A DNA stretch of 64,000 bases from Tetranychus cinnabarinus. Lineage: Eukaryota; Arthropoda; Arachnida; Trombidiformes; Tetranychidae. The DNA lies in contig WHVY01000001.1 of the NCBI GenBank assembly GCA_022266195.1, forward strand, positions 10,974,001 to 11,038,000, read 5' to 3'. Positions 1 to 10,097 of the stretch are shown here, one piece after another (the first letter of the stretch is position 1; the number at the start of each line of letters is the position of its first letter). A model generated the notes under the pieces. That model ran no database searches. It was not told the origin of the DNA and saw nothing but the letters and a program-made list of their open reading frames with translations. A program made the translations under genes and the position numbers.

Positions 1-111
1 ACAGTTCAACCCGGCTTTCATAAGCTCCTAATAATTCAACCTTCCAGTACCCATTACAATCCTTCAGTTGTATTTTATTTTAAACAAATTCCATTCCCTC
101 TGAATTTCAAC

Positions 112-813
112 ATGAATCCTCCTAAAACTACAATTGAAAAAATCTTAGACTCCGGTGAAACTGTTCGCATTCCAACACCTCAACTTCTCGGTGATTCTGA
201 ACGAGCTCCTTCACCCAGCAAGAAATCAAAGATTGCTGACTCTGAACATGTTCAAGCAACCTTTAGTGACGACCCTTCTAAGGTCATTTTGGTTCCCAAA
301 CCTCCTGAAACTTCTAAAAACTCTGGTGAAACTCAATCTTCCTGTGTGAACCCTACACTTCGTATTGAAGGTGCTTCTTCGAGTTTACCTTCTGACTCAG
401 TTACTGACCCTTCAATGCTTCCTCCTCCGCCTCCGCCTAACAAGAAGTACACAACAAAGAACTTTGATTTTAAAGCGTTAGTGTTATCTGATGATGATGA
501 CCATGATGATGATGAAACTTCATTTGTGCGACCTCCTCGAAAACCTCAAACTGAACTTGTTGCCAAACCCTTACACGCTATTAAGCGCCCTGCTCCTGAA
601 ATTATTTATGCTACTATGCAACATGGTTATGGACATATGTCTAACATTACGATGGTTGAACCTGATTCTGAAAAGGAAAAGTCCAAGGACTCAAAGGAAA
701 ACCCAGTCCAGAAACCAATCGCTGGAGCAATTGACCCTAATTCATTGGTGGTTACAAGTCATCATAAGACTCTGGTGACGAACGCACTCCATTCATTCGC
801 ATTGATCCGTTAG
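112..813 (+). CDS. 5' part of a frameshifted large ORF, acidic/Pro-rich N-terminus
   Basis: Open frame of 233 codons from an ATG at 112. The product is low-complexity: Ser/Pro/Thr-rich, with a run of prolines near residue 104 and an acidic Asp/His tract near residues 125-135. No domain is recognised. The frame ends at a TAG just after 810, but the neighbouring frame becomes open at 768 and runs without a break into the next feature, and its first residues (DSGDERTPF, then a charged helix) read as ordinary coding sequence. There is no GT...AG pair at the junction. The simplest reading is one ancestral protein of about 980 residues broken by a one-base indel near 764-770. A programmed frameshift cannot be excluded. 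Copy in a mobile element is inferred, not shown. Confidence 0.5.
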   Translation: MNPPKTTIEKILDSGETVRIPTPQLLGDSERAPSPSKKSKIADSEHVQATFSDDPSKVILVPKPPETSKNSGETQSSCVNPTLRIEGASSSLPSDSVTDPSMLPPPPPPNKKYTTKNFDFKALVLSDDDDHDDDETSFVRPPRKPQTELVAKPLHAIKRPAPEIIYATMQHGYGHMSNITMVEPDSEKEKSKDSKENPVQKPIAGAIDPNSLVVTSHHKTLVTNALHSFALIR

Positions 814-3005
814 ATCGACTTCCAAAGGAAAGACAAGAAGCTATCATACGCCTAGCTAAGATAAACTTTCCATCAATGAGAGAAATACGTCGAGAATCGA
901 CTGGTCCTACTACCACTAATCCTGAAAGACTCAGAAATCGCAGGAATAAAACTGAAGTTGCCACTCGCGAGTTTCATAGACTCACAGTTATTAACATGCC
1001 TCAACTACGCTCAAAAACTGAAAGATTAATTCTGGAAAATATGTCTCTTCATCCGTCCTTAGCAACTACTTTTGCTATTCACATGTCTTATTGTAGACTA
1101 AATGCACTCTCAGTCCATGGTAAAGGTTATGCCTTACGTCCTCGTCCAATCTGGATAGTGATTGTTGACGGTTTCAAAAACATTGTTTTTGAAAGCTTCG
1201 TTCATTATGATGACATTACCCGCATCGACACACATTTTCATGGCTTAACTCACCGAGACATAAGATATGCCAAATCTTTTACTTCGGTAAGAGATCAAGT
1301 GCTGCCTTTCTTCCTTGTGGCTACTGCCATTGTAGGCTCCGGTTTGGTTAACATGATGCACTCTTTAGAGCTCAATGAATTCGAGATTCTCTCTATTGCT
1401 CATAAATTCCGTGAGATCACTCAATTCTTCTCACCCTATCGGGAAAGCCCTGCTTCATTATCTCTCGTCTCATTTCTCATTTTCCCTGGATTCACATTAC
1501 GAGCTGAGCCTCACTCACCTGCTATTGAAGCCTTAACAGGCATGAACCTCTATTTAGCATTCTGGCAAGAGATTGAACAAAAGGCTAAACGCTGTTATGG
1601 TATCAATCACACTAATATGGCAAGAACTTGTGGAAATAAAAATGTTTCCAAATTGCTTAAGCAATATACTGAACGCGTTGAAAGAGGTGAAGCCCAATGG
1701 CCTACAGACTGGGCTTATACATTAAGAAAAGATGAACCTGAATTCACTTCAAATTGCACTACTCCTGCTAGCTCAATCTCATCTAAATTTCATATTCTTG
1801 AAGATGACGACGATGCTTCAGTTCATACTGTTTCATCTACGGAAGGAACTGTCATCGAGATTCACACTCCTCCTGAGCATCCACGTCCTGCTCCTGATAC
1901 ACAACCTCGATCTCAAGTCGATTGTCCACTCATAGATTTGGAACCTGAACCTCAGGAATTAAATCTCTCTCCTGACACTCCAATGCCATCTCCTCCAGAT
2001 TCACGACCACTCACTCCACAACTCGTTCCTCATCCATCTCCAACTCAGTCTCCAATTCAATCACCGCCTCAGTCTCCAGCTCAGCCATCTATTCCCTCGC
2101 CAGTTCTATCTTTAATTCGTGAAGAAGTTCACGTTCCTCCTCAATCTCCAGTTCACTCTCCAGTACAATCTCCTGTTCAGTCACCTATTCCTTCTCCAGT
2201 CTTATCTCCAAATCATGATCCAGTTCTCATGCCCAGCCTCATTATCGTGGCCCGGTCTCCAACTCAATCACCAATACACTCTCCCATATACTCACCAAAT
2301 CGTACACCTTCGAGACCTTCATCTCCTCTTGTCGATTTCACAATATCTGAACTTGATCGACTTATTCCTGTATTGGACCTTAATGATCCGATTCCCTGTT
2401 CATCCACATCACAATTACGCTCAGTTGAAACTCAAACTTCAGATGTTGACAATAATCAACCCTCAACTTCATCTGCTACGGAACTCATTCCTCCTCCACT
2501 AATTGGCTCTCCAAACTCGCCTTCTTCAACTATCATTTCTTTCTTAGCTAAAGGAGATGAACAAGAAACAGGACCCAATGTATCTAAATCATCTGAAGAA
2601 TCATTCAACGATTATTGTTCAGAATTTTTGGAAAACTCATCTGAGGAATCAAAGTCCACCTCTGGCTCTGAAGATTCTGAATCAGATTCTTCCTCCTCTT
2701 CTTCTTCTTCTTCTTCTCACTCTTCCAGGACTTCTAAGGACAAAACTCAGACGCATTCAAAAGGCTATCCATTATTGGCTCGACTTCCACCAAGCCCATT
2801 CTTACGAACAGGAACTCATCAAACTCAATCGGATACCTCGGAAATGTCAAGAAGTTCACAAGCCTCTGGTTCCTCTACTGCATCTTCCTCTTCTAATCTT
2901 ACAGTTATTGACAGACCTATCTCCTCATCCCAAGTCCGTCCTCATATCTTTTATCCCACTAGGACACAATCTTCATCAAGAGATTCTTCACCAAGCAACC
3001 CATAG
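768..3005 (+). CDS. Protein with an inactive DEDDh (REX4/ISG20-like) exonuclease domain and a Ser-Pro-rich tail
   Basis: The first ATG of this frame is at 876 (709 codons), but the frame is open from 768. Residues about 62-235 (from that ATG) follow the layout of REX4/ISG20/RNase T exonucleases: a first strand, a second strand IVIVDGFKNIVFESFV, a GL turn at the usual SGI position, an IVGSGLVNMM segment where active enzymes have VGHxLxNDL, and PHSPAIEALTGMNLY in place of the HSxxEDAxxxxxLY helix. The catalytic set is lost: D to H69, E to S71, D to M160, final D to E218; only H213 remains. From about residue 370 the chain is Ser/Pro-rich with tandem QSPxQSP units (about 2035-2310), then a poly-Ser run (about 2689-2718). 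Family call is by eye. A binding rather than nuclease role is an inference. Whether host or transposon gene is unknown. Confidence 0.5.
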   Translation, partial: DSGDERTPFIRIDPLDRLPKERQEAIIRLAKINFPSMREIRRESTGPTTTNPERLRNRRNKTEVATREFHRLTVINMPQLRSKTERLILENMSLHPSLATTFAIHMSYCRLNALSVHGKGYALRPRPIWIVIVDGFKNIVFESFVHYDDITRIDTHFHGLTHRDIRYAKSFTSVRDQVLPFFLVATAIVGSGLVNMMHSLELNEFEILSIAHKFREITQFFSPYRESPASLSLVSFLIFPGFTLRAEPHSPAIEALTGMNLYLAFWQEIEQKAKRCYGINHTNMARTCGNKNVSKLLKQYTERVERGEAQWPTDWAYTLRKDEPEFTSNCTTPASSISSKFHILEDDDDASVHTVSSTEGTVIEIHTPPEHPRPAPDTQPRSQVDCPLIDLEPEPQELNLSPDTPMPSPPDSRPLTPQLVPHPSPTQSPIQSPPQSPAQPSIPSPVLSLIREEVHVPPQSPVHSPVQSPVQSPIPSPVLSPNHDPVLMPSLIIVARSPTQSPIHSPIYSPNRTPSRPSSPLVDFTISELDRLIPVLDLNDPIPCSSTSQLRSVETQTSDVDNNQPSTSSATELIPPPLIGSPNSPSSTIISFLAKGDEQETGPNVSKSSEESFNDYCSEFLENSSEESKSTSGSEDSESDSSSSSSSSSSHSSRTSKDKTQTHSKGYPLLARLPPSPFLRTGTHQTQSDTSEMSRSSQASGSSTASSSSNLTVIDRPISSSQVRPHIFYPTRTQSSSRDSSPSNP

Positions 3006-4812
3006 ACTCAGTTTCAATAAGGGTTCATGGTCTACAAACCAGGGAAGTGAAGGGTATGAAAATTGAACTTACTGAAACTGTTCAATGTTTTGCCTTTGAC
3101 TTCGAATCTCTAGATTCATTTAAAGATTCATTTAGATTTCACTTAAGTTTTATTCTCATTTTAATTCCTTTTCATTGTTAAGACAATATTTATTTTCAGT
3201 TCAATCAAAAACCTAAATTGTAATCTCTTCAGATAAATAACTCTTATAATTATCTTAATTCATTTCAGCTAGTAAATCCCTAAAATTGTTAAAACTGAAC
3301 ATTAAAATCAGTTAGTCCTCACCCCTCCAAATTAAGTTGACTTTTTTAGTGCCATAAAGAAAGAAGATGAAAAATCCCTTTCTTTTTAACTTAATTTTTC
3401 AACTTTATATCAGCAAAGTTAACTCTTAATCCTAGCACATTCAAAGGCTATCATATCTCTCTGGAGATGTAAACTAACTAGTAATGTCTTCAGACATATT
3501 GAGGAAAAAAGGCGCCATAGCCTTAACAATGCTTTTATAAGCTTATCACTATCAAGCTTTTTGTCACCACTTGGTACTGTTACCAACCAAAGACAAAAGG
3601 AGACAGAGTTAAACTTTTTACTTTCATTTATTCATCTTATGATTCCCTCCAATTTTTATTCTTTGTTCTCGACTTGATATAAAAGTCAGAATCTTCTTAA
3701 TTAATAGACACACAACGCAACACTCAAGTCACCCACTAGTGTTCGGACCTTCATGTCCTAAATTTCATTCTTATTTTGTGTCACCATTTTTACTTCATTG
3801 TAACCATTCTTAATAGAATAAAAACTTTGTATTCTCAGTTCTTTTTTTTTCTAACTCTAAAAAGTCATACTCACCTCTCACTGAAGTTAACCATTTCTTT
3901 TGACTTATTACAATTTTGTTCTTAAACATTAGAGCTAATTAAAGTAAATTCCTTATAATACTAGTGTATTGTTTCGTGTATTCATCTCTATCGAGATATC
4001 CTTAGTTATCAGACACAAGACAGTTTTTGGTAATCCTAGATACGAACTTCTAACTTGTAGTGAAAGCAAGCAATGCAGTCTTCTAACGAGTCTTCACCAT
4101 TACCGAACCTTTCAACCACATGCATTTATAAGGAGAACATACTAAGGGCTCAAGATGTTTCGGAATGATTTTGGGAATGACACGAGAATATCAATTCCAA
4201 TCCTATCAGCAACTCCGCAACAATTATTAATAATTAATAATTGGCTGCATTAAGCCTGCAGTTGTCATATAAGACCTTTTCTTTGTTAGGCAAGCTTCAC
4301 AAGTTTTGACATAGTTATTGAACTATTTCAGGATTTGTAGAAAATAAAATTTAGCTCTTGAAAAGTTTTATGCTGTCCTAAATGGCCCACAAATAGATCG
4401 TTGACTGACTATAATCATATTAGCTCTGTCTCAGAGTGGATTTAAGTCCTTAAGCTGACATTATTTTTTGTGCTGAAACCGAGCTTTTAGCATATTACTA
4501 ATGATTAAACCGTTGAGCAGAAAGCATACCTCATCTAGGCGCATCATACTAGAAATATAATAATTCAGTAAAATCAACATATCAAGCCATGCATAGTAAG
4601 TTTGGAAATCATAACCTGCCTCTGATTCATTTCTGAGAAGGTAATTTTAGCCAAAACACATCTTTCATTTTATCATATGTAATGATTTGCAAAAGCACCA
4701 TGGATTTTGAATTTTAGATTTTTTGTGCGCTTCGCTTCGCAAAGTATTTTGAATCGAAATTGCTTTATAACTTGCAAAATGTTTATTGATTCTGATATCC
4801 GCAGCTGGCTGA
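3006..4812. other. Non-coding AT-rich stretch
   Basis: No reading frame of interest on either strand. It follows the stop of the exonuclease-like ORF and may include its 3' UTR. No direct copy of the start of the window (which would mark an LTR) was seen. Confidence 0.5.
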
Positions 4813-4980
4813 GGTTCCGATTAAGGGACCCTGGCAGATTTTGCTCCTGATCATGGTCAAGGTACTTTCAATCATGAACTTTTCGAAAATCGAAACCATT
4901 TTTTGCGCAAACTTTGCGTTTGCGCACAATCGCTTATCAAAGTTGAAAATTAACATGGGGCCCTATGGGAAAATTTAATT
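4813..4980 (+). repeat. Left arm of fold-back around the TTAGG array
   Basis: About 168 bp that recurs in inverted orientation at 5781-5951 with only scattered differences (by eye roughly nine in ten positions agree). Shared blocks include GGTTCCGATTAAGGGACCCT and TTTTTTGCGCAAACTTTGCG. The two arms enclose about 800 bp containing the telomere-like array. Confidence 0.85.
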
Positions 4981-5180
4981 TCTAATATTTTCGTTATTTT
5001 CATTGTGCGTCAAATTAAAATGCATATTCTTTTTACTCACAATATTCTGATATAAATAACTGGACTGAAGTGATGATTCAATGCACGCAGCATGAATAAA
5101 AACCGCAAATATATTGTAAATCAAGCCAAAGGTGCGAAAACAATCGGTTGGATGGTCTGATGGGTTAGGTATGGTTAAAT

Positions 5181-5572
5181 TCGGGCAAGATAAGTTGGTT
5201 GGTCATTCAGATTAGGTTAGGTTAGGTTAGGTTAGGTTAGGTTAGGTTAGGTTAGGTTAGGTTATGTTAGGTTAGGTTAGGTTAGGTTAGGTTAGGTTAG
5301 GTTAGGTTAGGTTAGGTTAGGTTAGGTTCGGGCAAGTAAAGTTGGTTGGTCATTCAGGTTAGGTTAGGTTAGGTTAGGTTAGGTTAGGTTAGGTTAGGTT
5401 AGGTTAGGTTAGGTTAGGTTAGGTTAGGTTAGGTTAGGTTAGGTTAGGTTCGGGCAAGTAAAGTTGGTTGGTCATTCAGGTTAGGTTAGGTTAGGTTAGG
5501 TTAGGTTCGGGCAAGTAAAGTTGGTTGGTCATTCAGGTTAGGTTAGGTTAGGTTAGGTTAGGTTAGGTTAGA
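5181..5572 (+). repeat. Interstitial telomere-like (TTAGG)n array with a regular spacer
   Basis: Four blocks of perfect GGTTA units (5211-5328, 5357-5450, 5479-5507, 5536-5572), each preceded by a near-identical 28-30 bp spacer starting CGGGCAAG and ending GGTTGGTCATTCA (5181-5210, 5329-5356, 5451-5478, 5508-5535). The first block has one variant unit (GGTTATG). TTAGG is the canonical arthropod telomere motif. The spacer plus array is a higher-order repeat, so this is not a plain terminal telomere. It sits in the loop of an inverted repeat. Confidence 0.95.
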
Positions 5573-5780
5573 ACGGATCAGTTTCTGAATTTATCTAAGT
5601 CGTAGCAAGGTTTATTTTTCATGCAATCTAATTAGGATGCATCTTCGTCCTTTACGCAAGTGTTTTTCTATTTTCTCTCATGTTTCATGCAATCTATAAT
5701 CAGCAAGTATTATGCTGAAGAAATTTCGAACAAAAATACACAACAATCTGTGTGAATTGAACGTAAAAAACGGCTCATAA

Positions 5781-5951
5781 CAAAATTTTATTTTGCCATA
5801 GAGACCCATGTTAACTTGCAACTTTGACAAGCGATTGTGCGCAAACGCAAAGTTTGCGCAAAAAATGGTTTCGATTTTTGAAAAGATCATGATCGAAAGT
5901 ACCTTGAACATGATCCAGAGCAAAATCTGCCAGGGTCCCTTAATCGGAACC
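5781..5951 (-). repeat. Right arm of fold-back around the TTAGG array
   Basis: Inverted partner of 4813-4980. The spurious reading frames seen here on both strands are explained by this repeat. Confidence 0.85.
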
Positions 5952-7369
5952 TTCTCCTCCGCAGCTAATCCATTCATGAAAAGTACAAGTCTTTAAGCAA
6001 TTCATTCTTATATGTAATGTAAATATGATGTGATGTAAAGTGATTTAAATATAAGAATCAAATGCATCTTCGCATCGAAATATTTTTTTTCATTGACTTG
6101 AATGTGTAAATCAAAGCGTCAATGAAGCTAACCAAAACAAAGCAAAACTTTTCATCCAATTTTGGTTTATAAAAAATTTAATTTACTTTTATTTTAATCT
6201 TGAACTTTTTTATTCAATCAAGCATGGAAATAAATCTTTATCTTCTTTTCTCACCTCAACCTTAATAGATTCAGTATTGATAATAATGATCAATACTCCT
6301 GATGATGAACATAGTTTTGTGAGCATTTTTCTTTACCTTTTCACGTTTTCTTGCATCAACCTAGCAATCTTTTCAGAGACTTTTCAATCAATGGGTTAAA
6401 CTTTTCTGCTTCAATCACTAGATATTTATCAGAAAAGATTAAATCGAAATTCTTGCTCAAAAGCAATTTGATAAGTAGAAAGTTTGTCGCAAAAATTGTG
6501 CCAATCAAATGAGGTATGATTACGACAATTAAACTTCTGATGAAAAATCTTTAAATCAACTAAGTAACTCTTTTTTCCCCGGTTTTACCCATGACTTTGG
6601 AAACAAAAATTTTGACACATTTCAACAAGCCAAAACCATGCCTCAACTTTTATCATGAAAAGTCTGGTTTAGCTAAATTGAATGGTTCACTCAAACTCAA
6701 GTGCTGTCAGTTCAGTTTACGGTTATCAGAGCAAAATGTACCTTTTAAAATTCAAATATTGTTTTCTCGGAAATCAAATTGATAGGAATTGGTCCTTGAG
6801 ATGTCATTTTTGTCAAATATTTTTGAATAAAAGTTCAATAGAAACATAGAGAAAAATGGTTTCACTTGAAATATTTTTCTATTTACCTTCAAGAGATGTA
6901 AAAAGAGTTCACATGAAATTCAACTTTTCACGACTTCATCAACTCGTGGAAGATTTTCTCACTTCATAAATAGCACTTCATTGTGTCTCGAATTAACAAG
7001 TATCGAGCAAAAACGAGTTTTTATGACATTCGCTTTTCTCGCAGCGTAAGTTATTGGTACAAAAGTCTTCTCGAAATGAATGGAAAGATATCGACAAACT
7101 ATTGAAATAGGCTAGAGGTGATGAAGATGTTCAGTTGAAATGAAAAACAGTTTATGAATAAACAAGCCTTTTCCATTGAATTTGATATCAAAATATTTTT
7201 GATGTTATTTTACTCATGAAATGAATTGACATTGATTGGTTATAAGTTTGCCTTAGTATTGATGTTTGATTAAATAAAGATTTACCTGAAAAAGGCAAAG
7301 CAAAATTGACTTTTTCATACTTTTTTCTTGTTCCATTTATATGGTTGAAAAGAGGAAATTTGATCTTAC
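5952..7369. other. Non-coding; intron or 3' flank of the class C receptor exon
   Basis: The donor of the receptor exon lies at 7369/7368 on the minus strand, so at least the right-hand part is intron. I looked for the next receptor exon (the continuation of the Venus-flytrap lobe) on the minus strand and did not find one. Confidence 0.5.
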
Positions 7370-8246
7370 CTTTGATGAAATCTACAGCCTGTTCAAGACC
7401 ATAAGTGTCTTTGTCACAATCATCAAGAATATAAGCACCTAAAGTTATTCCAGGAAGAAAATCTTCTTGATTATTAATCCAATCAAGTGTGTAAAGCATA
7501 CACTCAACCACTTGGATACCACCTTGAGGCATTATCTCACCACAAGTCATCCTGTCTTCACGTTGATGGACCATCATTAAGCCACCCAGGATAACATCTC
7601 CATTAACCTCGGCTGCTCTCTTAACCGGCCAACTGTACACTTTACCATTCTTGGAAAGGTAACTGAATCGTGAACGATTAAGAGGTTGATCAGCCGTAAT
7701 CTCACTTTGACCCAGTAAACTTGAAAGGGAACCATTTCTATCAAATCTTACTTTAACCAAACTATTTAGAGGTTCATCATTATTAACAATAAAATTATCA
7801 CTTTTTGCATGAAAATTTGTTGATGGCAAAGATGAACCTTTGCCAGTCTCTAAGCTAATTGGTTTGGAAGACGGTAAACTATTAATATGATTGTTTCCAT
7901 TGGCATTGCTTCTTACATGGTGGTGATGATGATGGATTGGATTAGCATGTTCAACATGTTGCTGTATTGGCTCTTGTTTAACACTAATTTTATTGATATT
8001 GCTTTCATTATGTTTACTGGGATAAACATTGTAACCAAAATGGTTGAATGTGGTTGAAGAAGCCGATAAAGATGATGAAACTGGCGAAGATGAGGAAGAA
8101 TATGAAGATGATAAAGGGATTGATGAGGGTGAGGAACGTGATGATTGATCGGTGAGAAATCGATGGATCCAAGTAAAGTGATTGGTTGAACTATTAGTGA
8201 TTAAATTGGTAAACATGAGCAACACTAAAAGACCACTGAAACTCAT
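7370..8246 (-). CDS. Class C GPCR (metabotropic-glutamate-receptor type), first coding exon
   Basis: ATG at 8246; donor AAAG/GTAAGA after 7370, phase 1 (292 codons plus one base). Residues 1-18 are a signal-peptide-like hydrophobic stretch. Residues about 30-212 are an unusually long low-complexity insert (Ser runs, a six-His run, Asn/Lys-rich). The extracellular ligand-binding (Venus-flytrap) lobe begins at about 213: NGDVILGGLMMVHQRED, TCGEIMPQGGIQ, MLYTLDWINN and the AYILDDCDKDTYGLEQAVDF motif. This wording is closest in my memory to the arthropod mGluR-like receptor mangetout/DmX, but subtype is not proven. The product would be a plasma-membrane receptor signalling through G proteins. Downstream exons are not in the part I could read. 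Confidence 0.85.
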
Positions 8247-10097
8247 GATTTAACCCAAAGAAACGATTTTTTGGGAAAAATATTTTTCTTTTGTTCACTT
8301 TTATTGATCAACTTTTTGTTGGCACAAAAATCAAACTTTGCTGGCCTTTTGTTTTGTTAATCCTTTGAGAGCACAAAATGGATAAACTTGCTTGCTAATT
8401 GATTTTTTTCAACTTTTCATATCATTTGGTTGGCGATGATAATGAACAGGTCAAGTTTGATGGTAATTGGAAACGAGAGATAAATTGGGAAACAAACTGG
8501 CAATGAATAAACTAAACTAATTGAGCAAAATTCAATTTGTTTATAGTTGGTTAAACATTTTGTATTGTTGCAACTTTTGATTTAAACCTTTTTCACTTTT
8601 CACTGTCAACTTTGCACTCGACTTTGAACATTTTCATTTTCTTGTTTCTTCTAACTTTCCAATTTGTTGGTTCACACAATTTCAACTTTCAGTTATGAAT
8701 ATCTATCTATTCAGCTCTGAGTTGTTGGTTGAAAGGGAAGGAAAGGTAAAGTTTCAAAGGATTTCTGCGAGGTTATCAAAACAACGATTCAGTTTACATC
8801 GAGAGCATGAGCAGTTTTATTCTGTCTCATTTAGTCTGCTCATTATTTTTACACAGTTTTTTAGAGATAAAACGTTGAGATCGAAAAAAACAACTTTAAT
8901 TCCAATGTTTTCCACTAAGAGTTGTCAGCAAAAAGTCGTTTTGTTTGTCTATATTAACGTTAAGTAACAATGGCCAAAATTGTACAACGAAAAGAGAAAA
9001 ATGCTTTTTCTAGTCCAAAAAAGTATAAAAACAGTTTGACTTTCGAGCTAATTATTAAGTCTTGGTGGTCTTCAGGGAATGAGAAGGAGTAAGTTTGCGC
9101 TATTCCTGTATTTCCTTAAAAATGAACAGGTTTTGTCAAGCTACGTTTAAACTCCAAACTCAGGTTGTGTTGTACAGACATTTTCGTAGAATCGCTTTTC
9201 GAAATGCAACTTTTTATTATGAAAATGAACTTTGCTAAATGCTCGATTGCTGCTCAGCAGCAGTACTTTGATTTACGGATATTTCGGTCACTGAGATAGG
9301 ATGCCCCCAGTACAAATCCTTCGCTACGAGTGCTACGCATTTTCATCGAAGAAGGAAAGGTTGAATGATACGATGAATGATGGTGAATACTCATGATTAA
9401 GCATTTCTTTAAATTCCTCGATAGTTTGACCATTTTAATCTTCTTGCAAAAGCATAAAGTATGATCAACTTATTATGACTTATTCAAATTTACATGACAA
9501 AACTTCTCAATAGAACGAGCTTGGTTTCGAATTCGGACAGTTTTCTTCTTTCTATTTCTATTTCTTTCCATTTTCCTCAAGCCAAGTAATAATTAGCTTT
9601 GAGTGATGAACTATTTTCTTACAGATATGAAATTACTCTTTTTGAGAGCGCATCGCGTTTAGCCTTATTTAGCTCGTTGACTACGTAGCAAACTTAACTT
9701 TGTATTCAAAGTGTGTTCATTCATTTAAAATGCATAAAAATAATGAAGCATAAAAAATGCATTCATTCATTTTTCAACTCAACTTTTTAATATTTCTGTG
9801 TAAAAGAAGTTATTCTTGAATTTATTCCAAGTATTTAAAGAGATAAACTCTGGGATTCTTTAGTTTAAAACCTCACTGACACGTTATTCATGGCTAAGTG
9901 TTGAAGTACAATGAAAAATAAAATCGGAATAAAGTTACGAAGATCAATATCGATAATCAATGTTTTAATCAAAATATAATTGCAAAAACAAGTTAAAGAG
10001 TACAAAATATGTTTAAGAATACAAAAAAAGTCGACATTCACATTTCATGATTACTTTGAATTTGTTTCGGCGCCACTTTTTTGCTGAAAAAGTTTCC
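8247..10097. other. Intergenic region between two minus-strand receptor genes
   Basis: Contains the 5' flank of the class C receptor exon and the 3' flank of the class B receptor. The 90-codon frame at 8695-8967 has no recognisable features and is treated as chance. Confidence 0.5.

Noticed and set aside
1..3005. Exonuclease-like ORF as an LTR retrotransposon gag
   Set aside because: No LTR pair, zinc knuckle, protease or reverse transcriptase is present nearby.
5181..5572. Regularly spaced spacers between repeats, superficially CRISPR-like
   Set aside because: The spacers are identical to each other and the repeats are telomere-type pentamers; the context is a eukaryotic genome.
8695..8967. 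90-codon plus-strand frame
   Set aside because: No motif, no splice context, intergenic composition; treated as chance.
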